A stretch of DNA of 64,000 nt from Billgrantia campisalis (GTDB lineage: Bacteria > Pseudomonadota > Gammaproteobacteria > Pseudomonadales > Halomonadaceae): contig NZ_JABFUC010000003.1 of the NCBI RefSeq assembly GCF_022341425.1, positions 248,001-312,000 of the forward strand, written 5' to 3'. The position numbers and the translations under genes are program-made. Shown one piece after another: positions 36,045 through 43,393 of this stretch. Within the stretch, counting starts at the first letter, position 1. Every line of letters begins with the position of its first letter. The notes beneath the pieces were generated by a model. That model had not been told where the DNA came from. It did no database searches and saw nothing but the letters and a program-made list of their open reading frames with translations.

Positions 36045-36099
36045 TTACCGGCTTAGCTCACAATTCGGTATCATGTTCGGTAAAGGCAAGGAATACCGA
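36045..36099. promoter_or_regulatory. cluster of CGGTA half-sites upstream of gntR
   Basis: Four copies of a CGGTA core lie in 55 bp: TTACCG (36045-36050, inverted), TTCGGTA (36064-36070), TTCGGTA (36076-36082) and ATACCGA (36093-36099, inverted). TCGGTAT at 36065-36071 and ATACCGA at 36093-36099 are a perfect 7-bp inverted pair. They cover the promoter and RBS zone of the GntR gene, which suggests autoregulation. This is inferred from pattern only. Confidence 0.35.
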
Positions 36100-36101
36100 T
36101 C

Positions 36102-36788
36102 ATGGACACCTCCCCCCGACAAAACCTCGGCATCACGGCCTACCGCTGGCTGAAGCGCGACATCATCCGCGGCGTCTTCCCGCCGGGCGAGAAACTGCTG
36201 ATGAGCGCGCTCAAGGAGCGATACGAGCTGGGCATCGGTCCGCTGCGCGAGGCGCTTTCGCAGCTAGTGGCCGAGCGTCTGGTGGTGGCCATCAGCCAGC
36301 GCGGCTATCGCGTTGCCCCCATGTCGCTGGCCGAGCTCGCCGACCTGTATGACGCCCGCGCCCAGCTAGAGGGGTTGATCCTGCGGCTCGCCATCGAGCG
36401 CGGCGACGATGCCTGGGAGGCGGAGATCCTGGCCAAGGCCCACACCCTGGCCAAGGTGATGGAGGTCAATACCCCGGACGAGCTCATGGAGGTCTGGGAT
36501 ACCCGTCACAAGGCGTTTCACACCGCCATCGCCAGCGGCTGCAATTCCCACAACCTGCTGCAGGTACGTGAAGGCCTGTTCGACCAGGTCGAACGCTACC
36601 GCCACCTGTGGCTGCGCGAGACCGTGCTCTCGGAAGCCGCGCTCGAGCGCAAGCGCCAGGAGCATGCCGCCCTGGTCGAGGTGATCCTCCAGCGCCAAGC
36701 CGAGCGCGCCGCCGAGATGATGCGCGACCACCTGATGACTCCGGTGCCCATCATTACCGAGGTCATGAAGCGCCAGGGGCTGGCCTAG
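36102..36788 (+). CDS. GntR-family regulator, FCD subfamily
   Basis: 228 residues. An N-terminal winged helix (about 10-75: YRWLKRDIIRGVFPPGEKLL, GIGPLREALSQLVAERLV) is followed by an all-helical FCD ligand domain containing metal-ligand-type residues (DTRHKAFHTAIASGCNSH, RQEHAALVEVIL). FCD regulators often bind organic acids and repress linked catabolic genes; CsiR is a close type. Its position beside the pxp-TRAP module makes that cluster the likely target. AAGGA lies 9 nt before ATG 36102. Confidence 0.85.
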   Translation: MDTSPRQNLGITAYRWLKRDIIRGVFPPGEKLLMSALKERYELGIGPLREALSQLVAERLVVAISQRGYRVAPMSLAELADLYDARAQLEGLILRLAIERGDDAWEAEILAKAHTLAKVMEVNTPDELMEVWDTRHKAFHTAIASGCNSHNLLQVREGLFDQVERYRHLWLRETVLSEAALERKRQEHAALVEVILQRQAERAAEMMRDHLMTPVPIITEVMKRQGLA

Positions 36789-36895
36789 GCGGTCTCCCCG
36801 GCAGCGGCTTCATTGGCCTGCGCCAGCCAATAGACACTGGCCACCATGGCCATCAGCGTCAGGATCGAAGGGAGCGGGCGCGGATAACCGCGGCA
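36785..36895 (-). pseudogene. possible 3' remnant of a membrane protein gene
   Basis: On the minus strand, about 36 in-frame codons end with TAG inside the gntR stop region. They read like a terminal membrane helix (PSILTLMAMVASVYWLAQAN) with a high-GC third position typical of this genome. The frame is closed by TGA just upstream and has no start or RBS, so it looks like the tail of a decayed gene, perhaps a former transporter of the neighbouring module. It may also be chance. Confidence 0.3.
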
Positions 36896-37032
36896 GTCAT
36901 CGCAGTGTCACCATCGGCAGGCAGACTCGAAAGGTGACAAACTCAAACATGCGTTTTATCTTGATGGCATAGCCAGCGCGTCATGGGTCCGATCACAGGC
37001 TACCCGGGGACGCGCGCCAAGGAGATATCGAC

Positions 37033-37254
37033 ATGCCACACTTGCTGCGGTTTTCCCATGACATCGAAGCCCGTCTCGAGCGGCTCTGCCAGCAGACCGG
37101 CATGAGCAAGTCGGTGCTGATCGAACGCTGCGTCGCCACCGGCCTCGCCGACCTCGAGAGCCAGCTGCTCGTGGAAGGCGCCGAGAAACGCCCCGCTACG
37201 GGCGCTGCTCCGAGCCTCGATCAGGTGCTTCGAGAAAGCGGCCTGGGTGCATAA
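37033..37254 (+). CDS. small ribbon-helix-helix (CopG/Arc-like) protein
   Basis: 73 residues. The first 45 form a ribbon-helix-helix pattern: a short strand HLLRFSHDI, helix EARLERLCQQTG, then SKSVLIERCVATGLADLE. Such proteins are DNA-binding dimers and often antitoxins. AAGGAGATATCG precedes ATG 37033, a strong RBS, so the gene is probably expressed. No toxin gene is adjacent; the flanking genes are GntR and convergent pxpC, which ends 5 bp away. It may be a regulator of the pxp cluster or a solitary antitoxin. Confidence 0.65.
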   Translation: MPHLLRFSHDIEARLERLCQQTGMSKSVLIERCVATGLADLESQLLVEGAEKRPATGAAPSLDQVLRESGLGA

Positions 37255-37259
37255 GCCGG

Positions 37260-38231
37260 TCACGGCGGATGGTATGCACTGACCGATGGGGTTGCGACAC
37301 TTGCCAGGAAGCGCCGGTGCTCGGCTAGGCAGCCTTCCCGTGAGGCAGCCACCAGCTGGACCTCCTGGCCCGGCAGGCACTGGGCCAGACGCGACGCGGC
37401 CAAGGGTGTCAGCGCCCCCAGGCGCGGGTAGCCGCCGATGGTCTGACGGTCATTGAGCAGCGCGATGGGCTGGCCGTCCGGCGGCACCTGCACGGCCCCA
37501 AGGCCGATTCCCTCCGAGATCAGTGATTCGATGCGGCACCGCAGCCGGGGCCCGGTCAGCCGCACCCCCATCCGGTCAGCGCGATCATCCACCCGCCAGG
37601 CGGCGTTGAAAGCCTGGAACAAACTTTGTCCGGTGAATTCGCCGACCTGGGCGCCGGGCAGCAGCGAGAGCCTCGCGGGAGCCCGGTAGTCGAAACGCGC
37701 TTCCTGAGGGGCCTCGCTGATCGAGGCACCAGCGAACGACGCCTCCCCCACGCTCAGGCGGTCTCCCTCGGCCAGCTTGCTGCCCTGCCCATCAAACCCA
37801 CCCAGTCCCTCACGCACCACGCAGGCCACGCTGCCAAGCACCGGCTCGGCGACGAAGCCGCCAGCCACCGCCAGGTAGGCGCGAAGCCCGTTGCGGGGTG
37901 CGGTAAAGCGCAACCGCTGCCCTTCCTTGCAGGTGACTCGCTGCCACAGCGGCAACTCGGCACCGTCCAGGGTGGCGCCGAGGTCAGCACCCGCCACCGC
38001 GATGGTCAGCTCCCGCTCGGCCACCAGGGTCAGGCCGCCGAAGGTGACCTCCAGTGCGGGCGCTCCCCAAGGGTTACCAGCCAGGTGATTGGCCCAGGCC
38101 CAACCATAGAGATCGGCCGGCCCGCCCTGGGTAACCCCCAGGCGACGCACGCCGAATCGCCCAGCATCCTGTAGCAGCGCCAGGGGACCCGCCTGTTCGA
38201 CGCAGAAACCGATAACGGTATACTTCTTCAT
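37260..38231 (-). CDS. pxpC: 5-oxoprolinase subunit PxpC (biotin-dependent carboxyltransferase family)
   Basis: 323 residues of the KipA/PxpC type (AHS2 fold). Typical segments are GPLALLQDAGRFGVRRLGVTQGGPADLYGWAWANHL, ALEVTFGGLTL and DRMGVRLTGPRLRC, with QTIGGYPRLGALTPLAASRLAQ near the C terminus. PxpABC cleaves 5-oxoproline (pyroglutamate) to glutamate using ATP. The ATG overlaps the pxpB stop by 4 nt. The gene order pxpA-pxpB-pxpC on the minus strand forms a tight operon. Confidence 0.9.
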   Translation of the reverse strand: MKKYTVIGFCVEQAGPLALLQDAGRFGVRRLGVTQGGPADLYGWAWANHLAGNPWGAPALEVTFGGLTLVAERELTIAVAGADLGATLDGAELPLWQRVTCKEGQRLRFTAPRNGLRAYLAVAGGFVAEPVLGSVACVVREGLGGFDGQGSKLAEGDRLSVGEASFAGASISEAPQEARFDYRAPARLSLLPGAQVGEFTGQSLFQAFNAAWRVDDRADRMGVRLTGPRLRCRIESLISEGIGLGAVQVPPDGQPIALLNDRQTIGGYPRLGALTPLAASRLAQCLPGQEVQLVAASREGCLAEHRRFLASVATPSVSAYHPP

Positions 38232-38956
38232 CGCCCTGCCTCCATCGGGGTGGTATCGCCTCCCTGTGCCTCGAAGGCCTCTCGCCTCACCGGCACGAAA
38301 CGCACCCGGTCACCAACGGCCAGCAGGCTGAAACCTTCCCGGTCGCGGTCGAAGAGCCGCACCGAGGTGCGACCCAGCAGGTTCCAGCCGCCCGGGGTCA
38401 CCGCCGGATAGGCAGCGGTCTGTCGCCCGGCGATGGCCACGCTGTTGACGGGCACCCGCTGGCGGGGAGTATCGAGCCGCGGCACCTCCAGACGCTCATC
38501 CAGCAGCCCCATGAAGGCGAAGCCGGGGGCGAAGCCGAGCGCAAAGACGCGATAGGCGGTGTCAGCGTGGCAGGCGATCACCTCCTCCACGCTCATGCCC
38601 GCGTATCTTGCAACCCGCTCAAGGTCCGGCCCCACGCTTGGGTCGTACCAGGTGGGCAGCTCAAGGATATCTCCAGCGTCGGACTGTTCATCCGGCACCA
38701 GGTCGCCCAGCAGCCCCTGCAGGCAACGATAGGCCTCTTCGGGGGAGAGCCTGAGCGGATCGAAGACCACCAGCAGGGTGGTGTAGGAGGGCACCAGGTC
38801 CACCAAGGCCTCGCCGAAGGCCGCCTCGCAGCGCCGCGTCAGAGCAATGATCCAGCCCAGATTGGTCTCGTCGATTCGCTCGAAGAGCCTCACCATCCAG
38901 CCGTCCAGGCCGGCGGACTCGATGCGCGGCAGGGCCATGGCAGCGGTACGACTCAT
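38228..38956 (-). CDS. pxpB: 5-oxoprolinase subunit PxpB (KipI/AHS1 family)
   Basis: 242 residues, AHS1/KipI family. Signatures: [69 protein letters not shown] (read in parts), and [25 protein letters not shown]. It is the partner of PxpC in the ATP-dependent ring opening of 5-oxoproline. It overlaps both neighbours by 4 nt (ATGA), indicating coupled translation. Confidence 0.9.
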   Translation of the reverse strand: MSRTAAMALPRIESAGLDGWMVRLFERIDETNLGWIIALTRRCEAAFGEALVDLVPSYTTLLVVFDPLRLSPEEAYRCLQGLLGDLVPDEQSDAGDILELPTWYDPSVGPDLERVARYAGMSVEEVIACHADTAYRVFALGFAPGFAFMGLLDERLEVPRLDTPRQRVPVNSVAIAGRQTAAYPAVTPGGWNLLGRTSVRLFDRDREGFSLLAVGDRVRFVPVRREAFEAQGGDTTPMEAGR

Positions 38957-39708
38957 GAGACCGTCCCGAGATCGCGCAGGGCCTGGCGAATCGCCTTCAC
39001 CGCAGCAATGGACTCGGGGTTGTCGCCATGTACGCAGAGGGTATCGGCAGCCAGAACCAGTTGACTGCCATCCTTGGCGGTCAGCGGATGCCCCCGGGCG
39101 ATGCGCGTCGCCTGACCGACGATGAGCTCGGCATCGTGATGGACCGCTCCTACCTCCCGGCGTGACACCAGCCGACCCTCGCCGTCATAGGCGCGGTCGG
39201 CGAAGGCTTCGAACCACAGGGTGACACCGTGTTCAGCCGCCAGCTTTCTGACCGCCGAAGTGTCGCGGGTCGCCATGCTCATCAATGGCAGCGCGGGATC
39301 GAAAGCCAGGATCGCCCGCATCACCGCGGTCATGATCACAGGATCCCGGGCCATGTCGTTGTAGAGCGCCCCGTGGGGTTTCACATAGCTGAGCGCATGG
39401 CCTTCGGCCCGGCACATACCGTAAAGCGCCCCCAGCTGATAGAGCACCAGGTTCTCGATCTCCTCGGGCGAACAGGCCATGGAACGACGCCCAAAGCCGA
39501 CCAGGTCCGGATAGGCCGGATGGGCGCCGATCCGAACACCGTGCTGCTTCGCCAGGCGAACCGTGCGGCGCATCACGTCGGGATCAGAGGCGTGGAAGCC
39601 GCAGGCGACATTGGCCAGGTCCACGTGGGGCATCACCTCATGGTCGAGCCCCATCACCCAGGGGCCGTAGCTTTCCCCCATATCGGCATTGAGCAGCAGC
39701 GTCATCAT
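38953..39708 (-). CDS. pxpA: 5-oxoprolinase subunit PxpA (LamB/YcsF family)
   Basis: 251 residues, LamB/YcsF fold. It begins [17 protein letters not shown], and [36 protein letters not shown] and [13 protein letters not shown] are the metal-site motifs. PxpA works with PxpBC in hydrolysis of 5-oxoproline. The start may be ATG 39708 or the next ATG 39705; GGGAG sits close upstream. It is the first gene of pxpABC and is divergent from the TRAP operon, sharing a 219-bp control region with two inverted repeats. Confidence 0.9.
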   Translation of the reverse strand: MMTLLLNADMGESYGPWVMGLDHEVMPHVDLANVACGFHASDPDVMRRTVRLAKQHGVRIGAHPAYPDLVGFGRRSMACSPEEIENLVLYQLGALYGMCRAEGHALSYVKPHGALYNDMARDPVIMTAVMRAILAFDPALPLMSMATRDTSAVRKLAAEHGVTLWFEAFADRAYDGEGRLVSRREVGAVHHDAELIVGQATRIARGHPLTAKDGSQLVLAADTLCVHGDNPESIAAVKAIRQALRDLGTVS

Positions 39709-39729
39709 GGCTCTCCCTGGTTTGCTGTG

Positions 39730-39756
39730 AAAACGTCGTGAATTTATCAACGTTTT
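39730..39756. promoter_or_regulatory. inverted repeat AAAACGT-N13-ACGTTTT before pxpA
   Basis: A perfect 7-bp inverted repeat (39730-39736 and 39750-39756) lies 21 bp upstream of pxpA, in its leader or promoter. It is a candidate operator, distinct in sequence from the second repeat near the TRAP operon. Confidence 0.4.
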
Positions 39757-39774
39757 TACTTCAAAACATCACCC

Positions 39775-39799
39775 ATTAGTCTACATAGCGTTGACTAAT
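39775..39799. promoter_or_regulatory. inverted repeat ATTAGTC-N11-GACTAAT overlapping the dctP -35
   Basis: A perfect 7-bp inverted repeat (39775-39781 and 39793-39799) overlaps a -35-like TTGACT (39791-39796) that pairs at 18 bp with TAACCT (39815-39820), the candidate promoter of the TRAP operon. Its position is that of a repressor operator for the GntR- or MarR-like regulator encoded in the module. Confidence 0.45.
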
Positions 39800-39927
39800 T
39801 GCTACCTAAATCCCTAACCTTCCTCTCGAACGGCCGCTATGCTGACAGGGACGCCAGGCGGGCCATTGGGCCCTGCAGACGGCTTCAACTCGACTCGACA
39901 ACAACTTCCATCAGCCGAGGATTCACC

Positions 39928-40932
39928 ATGACAACCGGTTTCTCTCGCCTCCCCCACCTCACTCTGGCTGCAGCGCTCGGCGCCGGCCTGGCCACCCTGA
40001 GCACCGGCACCCAGGCCGCCACTAGCTGGGACATGCCGACGCCCTATGGCGACCGCACCTTCCACACCGTAAACATTCGTGAGTTTGCCGACGACGTCCG
40101 CGAGCGCACCGATGGCGAGCTGGACATCACCGTCCACTCCAATAACTCCCTGATTGGCCACGCCGAGATCAAGAACTCCGTGCGCCGCGGCATCGTGCCC
40201 ATCGGCGAGCTGATCATGTCGCGGCTGGCCAACGAGAACGCCATCTACGAGGTCGATTCGGTGCCGTACCTGGCCGCCAGCTATGAAGAGGCCTGGGCGC
40301 TCTGGGAGGCGTCTCGCGAGATCATCGCCGAGGAGCTGGCCAAGCAGCAGCTGCGCATTCTGTTCGCCGTGCCCTGGCCGCCCCAGGGCATCTACACTAA
40401 CCAGCTCGTCGAGGAGCCGGGCGACCTGCGCAACCTGAGCATGCGGGCCTACAACACCGCCAGCGAGCGTCTCGCTCAGCTGACCGGCGCCGTACCGACC
40501 CAGGTCGAGGTTTCCGACATTCCCACCGCCTTCAGCACGGGCCGCGTCGAGGCGATGGTGACCTCTCCCGCCACCGGTGCCGATACCAAGGCCTGGGACT
40601 ACCTGAGCCACTTCAATCACGCTCAGCTCTGGCTGCCCAAGAACATGGTCATCGTCAGCGAGCGCGCCTTCTCCCAGCTCGATGAGGCGACCCAGCAGTC
40701 GGTGCTCGAGGCCGCCGAGGCCGCCGAGAAGCGCGGCTGGACGATGAGCCGCCAGGAGACCGACGACGCCATCGCCGTGCTGGAGGAGAACGGTATTCAC
40801 GTCAGCATGCCCTCTCCCGCCCTTGAAGAACTGCTGCGCGATGTCGGCGCCACCATGACCCAGGAGTGGTCGGAGCGCGCCGGCGACCAGGGCGCGGAAA
40901 TCCTCGAGGCCTATGAGGCCATCCGGGAGTAA
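39928..40932 (+). CDS. TRAP transporter substrate-binding protein DctP
   Basis: 334-residue DctP-type periplasmic binding protein with a signal peptide (cleavage near TGTQAATS). Family features include FADDVRERTDGELDITVHSNNSLIG, NLSMRAYNTASERLAQLTGAVP with the conserved ligand-binding Arg, and EVSDIPTAFSTGRVEAMVTS. TRAP importers take up carboxylates. Adjacent pxpABC suggests pyroglutamate or a relative; Bordetella DctP6 and DctP7 are known pyroglutamate binders. A strong hairpin follows before dctQ, a usual way to make more binding protein than membrane subunits. Confidence 0.88.
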   Translation: MTTGFSRLPHLTLAAALGAGLATLSTGTQAATSWDMPTPYGDRTFHTVNIREFADDVRERTDGELDITVHSNNSLIGHAEIKNSVRRGIVPIGELIMSRLANENAIYEVDSVPYLAASYEEAWALWEASREIIAEELAKQQLRILFAVPWPPQGIYTNQLVEEPGDLRNLSMRAYNTASERLAQLTGAVPTQVEVSDIPTAFSTGRVEAMVTSPATGADTKAWDYLSHFNHAQLWLPKNMVIVSERAFSQLDEATQQSVLEAAEAAEKRGWTMSRQETDDAIAVLEENGIHVSMPSPALEELLRDVGATMTQEWSERAGDQGAEILEAYEAIRE

Positions 40933-40941
40933 TCCTTCCCG

Positions 40942-40967
40942 AGCGCCTCGGCCCCTCCCGAGGCGCT
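40942..40967 (+). terminator. intercistronic hairpin between dctP and dctQ
   Basis: A perfect 10-bp stem AGCGCCTCGG (40942-40951) with CCGAGGCGCT (40958-40967) and a 6-nt loop, without a U tract, lies 10 bp after the dctP stop. It probably stabilises or partly attenuates the mRNA rather than fully ending it. Confidence 0.5.
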
Positions 40968-40992
40968 ACTCGACCACCACGGGACCCCTCAA

Positions 40993-41544
40993 ATGCGCTA
41001 CCGACTCCGCCCTCTCTATACGCTCGGCGGCTATCTGGCTGCCGCCTGCTTGACCTTCATCTGCGCCTTGATCACCGCCCAGATCATCGGGCGCATGATC
41101 GACCGTGCCGCCGTTGCAATCGGCGGCGACCGTATCGGCCTGGCGATTCCAGGCCTCTCCGAAATCTCCGGCTTCCTGCTGGTCGGCGCCAGCTTCCTTG
41201 GGCTTGCCTACACCTTCGTGCACGGCGGCCATATTCGCGTCACCCTGCTGATCGGCCGGCTCGCCCCGGCGCCCCGCGCCTGGATCGAGATCTTCTGTCT
41301 CAGCATAGCCCTCGCGCTTTGCCTCTACCTGGCAAGAAACCTCTACTGGCTGCTGGATGACAGCATCACCTTCGGCGAAACCTCCTATGGCCTCCTGCGC
41401 ATTCCGCTCTGGATCCCGCAGACCGCCATGCTGACCGGGGTCGTCCTATTCTGCCTGGCGCTTATCGAAACCTGGCTGTACACCCTGCGCATTGCGGTGA
41501 CTCGCCCCGGCACCTTCACCATCGACGACAGCGGCCACGAGTGA
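40993..41544 (+). CDS. TRAP transporter small membrane subunit DctQ
   Basis: 183-residue four-helix membrane protein of the DctQ family. Helices are seen near 10-33, 50-72, 90-113 and 133-155. The segment VGASFLGLAYTFVHGGHIRVTLLI is the conserved DctQ signature containing the HIRV motif. It associates with DctM to form the transporter. It is 60 bp after dctP and 16 bp before dctM. Confidence 0.88.
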   Translation: MRYRLRPLYTLGGYLAAACLTFICALITAQIIGRMIDRAAVAIGGDRIGLAIPGLSEISGFLLVGASFLGLAYTFVHGGHIRVTLLIGRLAPAPRAWIEIFCLSIALALCLYLARNLYWLLDDSITFGETSYGLLRIPLWIPQTAMLTGVVLFCLALIETWLYTLRIAVTRPGTFTIDDSGHE

Positions 41545-41560
41545 GCCCCGGAGACCCCCT

Positions 41561-42859
41561 ATGCTCCTGATGATGATCATTCTCTTCGCGGTCCTGCTGA
41601 TGCTGCTCGGCAGCGGCGTCTGGGTCGCCTTCTCCCTGCTCGGACTTGGCTGGCTCGGGCTCTCACAGTTCACCTCGATACCCACCGGTGACGTCATGGC
41701 CTCCAATATTTGGGGCTCCAGCTACAGCTGGGAGCTCACGGCCCTACCGATGTTCATCTGGATGGGAGAAATCCTGTTCCGCTCCAGGCTCGCTGACGAC
41801 ATGTTCACCGGACTGTCGCCCTGGATGCAGCGCATTCCCGGTCGCCTACTGCACACCAATGTGGTGGGCTGCGGCCTCTTCGCCGCGGTTTCCGGCTCCT
41901 CGGCGGCGACCTGCGCCACCATGGGCAAGATGACCATCCCCGAGCTGACCCGTCGCGGCTATGACGAGCGGCTGGTGATCGGGACCCTGGCCGGCTCCGC
42001 CACTCTTGGACTGCTGATTCCTCCCTCCATCATCCTCATCGTCTTTGCCGTGGCCACCGACCAGTCCATTGCACGGCTGTTCATGGCCGGCGTCTTCCCG
42101 GGGCTGATGCTGATCTCACTGTTTGCGCTCTATCTGATGGTCTGGGCGTGGCGCTATCCGGACCGGGTGCCCAGCGCCGAAGAGCGCCTGCCCTTCACCG
42201 AAAAGCTGCGCCGCGCCCGCCGGCTGCTGCCCATGCTGGCGCTGATCGTGGGCGTGATCGGATCGATCTATACCGGCCTGGCCTCCCCCACTGAAGCGGC
42301 CGCCGTCGGCGTCGTTCTGTCGCTGATACTCGCCAAGGTGCAGGGCAGCATGAACATGGCGGTATTTCGCGATGCGGTCCTGGGCGCCGTGCGCACCTCG
42401 ACCATGATCGCCTTCATCCTGGCCGGCGCCGCCTTCTTGACCGCCGCCATGGGCTTCACCGGCCTGCCCCGGGAGCTGGCCGCCTGGATCGGCACCATGG
42501 AGCTCTCCCCCTGGATGCTGCTTGCCGCCCTGACGGTCTTCTTCATCATCCTGGGCTGCTTCCTGGACGGCATCTCGGTGGTGGTCCTAACCACCTCCAT
42601 CATGCTGCCCATGGTGGAAGCGGCGGGTATCGACCTGATATGGTTCGGCATCTACCTGGTGATCGTGGTGGAGATGTCGCAGATCACGCCCCCGGTCGGC
42701 TTCAATCTCTTCGTCCTTCAGGGGATGACGGGGAAGGACCTCCTCAGCATCGCCTGGGCGGCCATGCCCTTCTTCTTCCTGATGATGGTGGGCGTGGTGC
42801 TGATCTCGATCTTCCCGGAAATCGTCACCTACCTGCCAGAAGCCATGAGTCGACGCTGA
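41561..42859 (+). CDS. TRAP transporter large permease DctM
   Basis: 432-residue DctM, about twelve helices of the ion-transporter superfamily. Typical segments are ELTALPMFIWMGEILFRS, CGLFAAVSGSSAATCATMGKMTIPEL, SATLGLLIPPSIILIVFAVATDQS and QITPPVGFNLFVLQGMTG. It uses a Na+ gradient to drive uptake of the DctP-bound solute. Its TGA overlaps the start of the winged-helix gene by one base. Confidence 0.92.
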   Translation: MLLMMIILFAVLLMLLGSGVWVAFSLLGLGWLGLSQFTSIPTGDVMASNIWGSSYSWELTALPMFIWMGEILFRSRLADDMFTGLSPWMQRIPGRLLHTNVVGCGLFAAVSGSSAATCATMGKMTIPELTRRGYDERLVIGTLAGSATLGLLIPPSIILIVFAVATDQSIARLFMAGVFPGLMLISLFALYLMVWAWRYPDRVPSAEERLPFTEKLRRARRLLPMLALIVGVIGSIYTGLASPTEAAAVGVVLSLILAKVQGSMNMAVFRDAVLGAVRTSTMIAFILAGAAFLTAAMGFTGLPRELAAWIGTMELSPWMLLAALTVFFIILGCFLDGISVVVLTTSIMLPMVEAAGIDLIWFGIYLVIVVEMSQITPPVGFNLFVLQGMTGKDLLSIAWAAMPFFFLMMVGVVLISIFPEIVTYLPEAMSRR

Positions 42860-43392
42860 TGACCGACACACCCGATCGGGACAGGGGCCGCTCACGCGGC
42901 CCCATCGTCTCGTCCGAACACCTCTCCCACCGTGCCATGGAACAGTCCGAGTTCGAATTTGGACTGATCATCGCCTCCAATGCCTTCAACCGCTGGATGG
43001 TGCGCTGCATGACAGCGACCGGATATCCCGAGCTCAGCTCGCTCGATGTGCTGGTCGTGCACAGCGTCAACCACCGCAAGCGCGCCAAACGGCTCGCCGA
43101 TATCTGTCTGGTGCTGAACGTCGAAGACTCTCACACGGTGACCTATGCGCTGAAGAAGCTCGCCAAACTAGAGCTCGTAGCCAGTGAGAAGCACGGCAAG
43201 GAGACCTTCTTTCGCACCACCGACAAGGGCCGTGAGGTCTGCCAGCGCTATGCCGAGATTCGCGAAGACTGCCTGGTGGAGTCGCTTTCGTCGCTGGGGA
43301 TCGAGGGTGAAGAGATGAGCCGATTAGCCGGCATGCTGCGCGCCATGTCGGGGCTCTACGACCAGGCCGCCAGAGCCGCCGCCTCGCTGTGA
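42859..43392 (+). CDS. MarR-like winged-helix regulator
   Basis: 177 residues. The middle reads as a winged helix-turn-helix: LSSLDVLVVHSVNHRKRAKRLADICLVLNVEDSHTVTYALKKLAKLELV, then a wing SEKHGKETFFRTTDKGREVCQRY (quoted in parts). The family is annotated as winged-helix regulators and often sits beside TRAP operons. ATG 42859 overlaps the dctM stop (TGATG), so it is co-made with the transporter. It ends 1 bp from the convergent kinase gene. It is a candidate ligand sensor for the operators at 39730-39799. Confidence 0.75.
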   Translation: MTDTPDRDRGRSRGPIVSSEHLSHRAMEQSEFEFGLIIASNAFNRWMVRCMTATGYPELSSLDVLVVHSVNHRKRAKRLADICLVLNVEDSHTVTYALKKLAKLELVASEKHGKETFFRTTDKGREVCQRYAEIREDCLVESLSSLGIEGEEMSRLAGMLRAMSGLYDQAARAAASL

Positions 43393-43393
43393 G

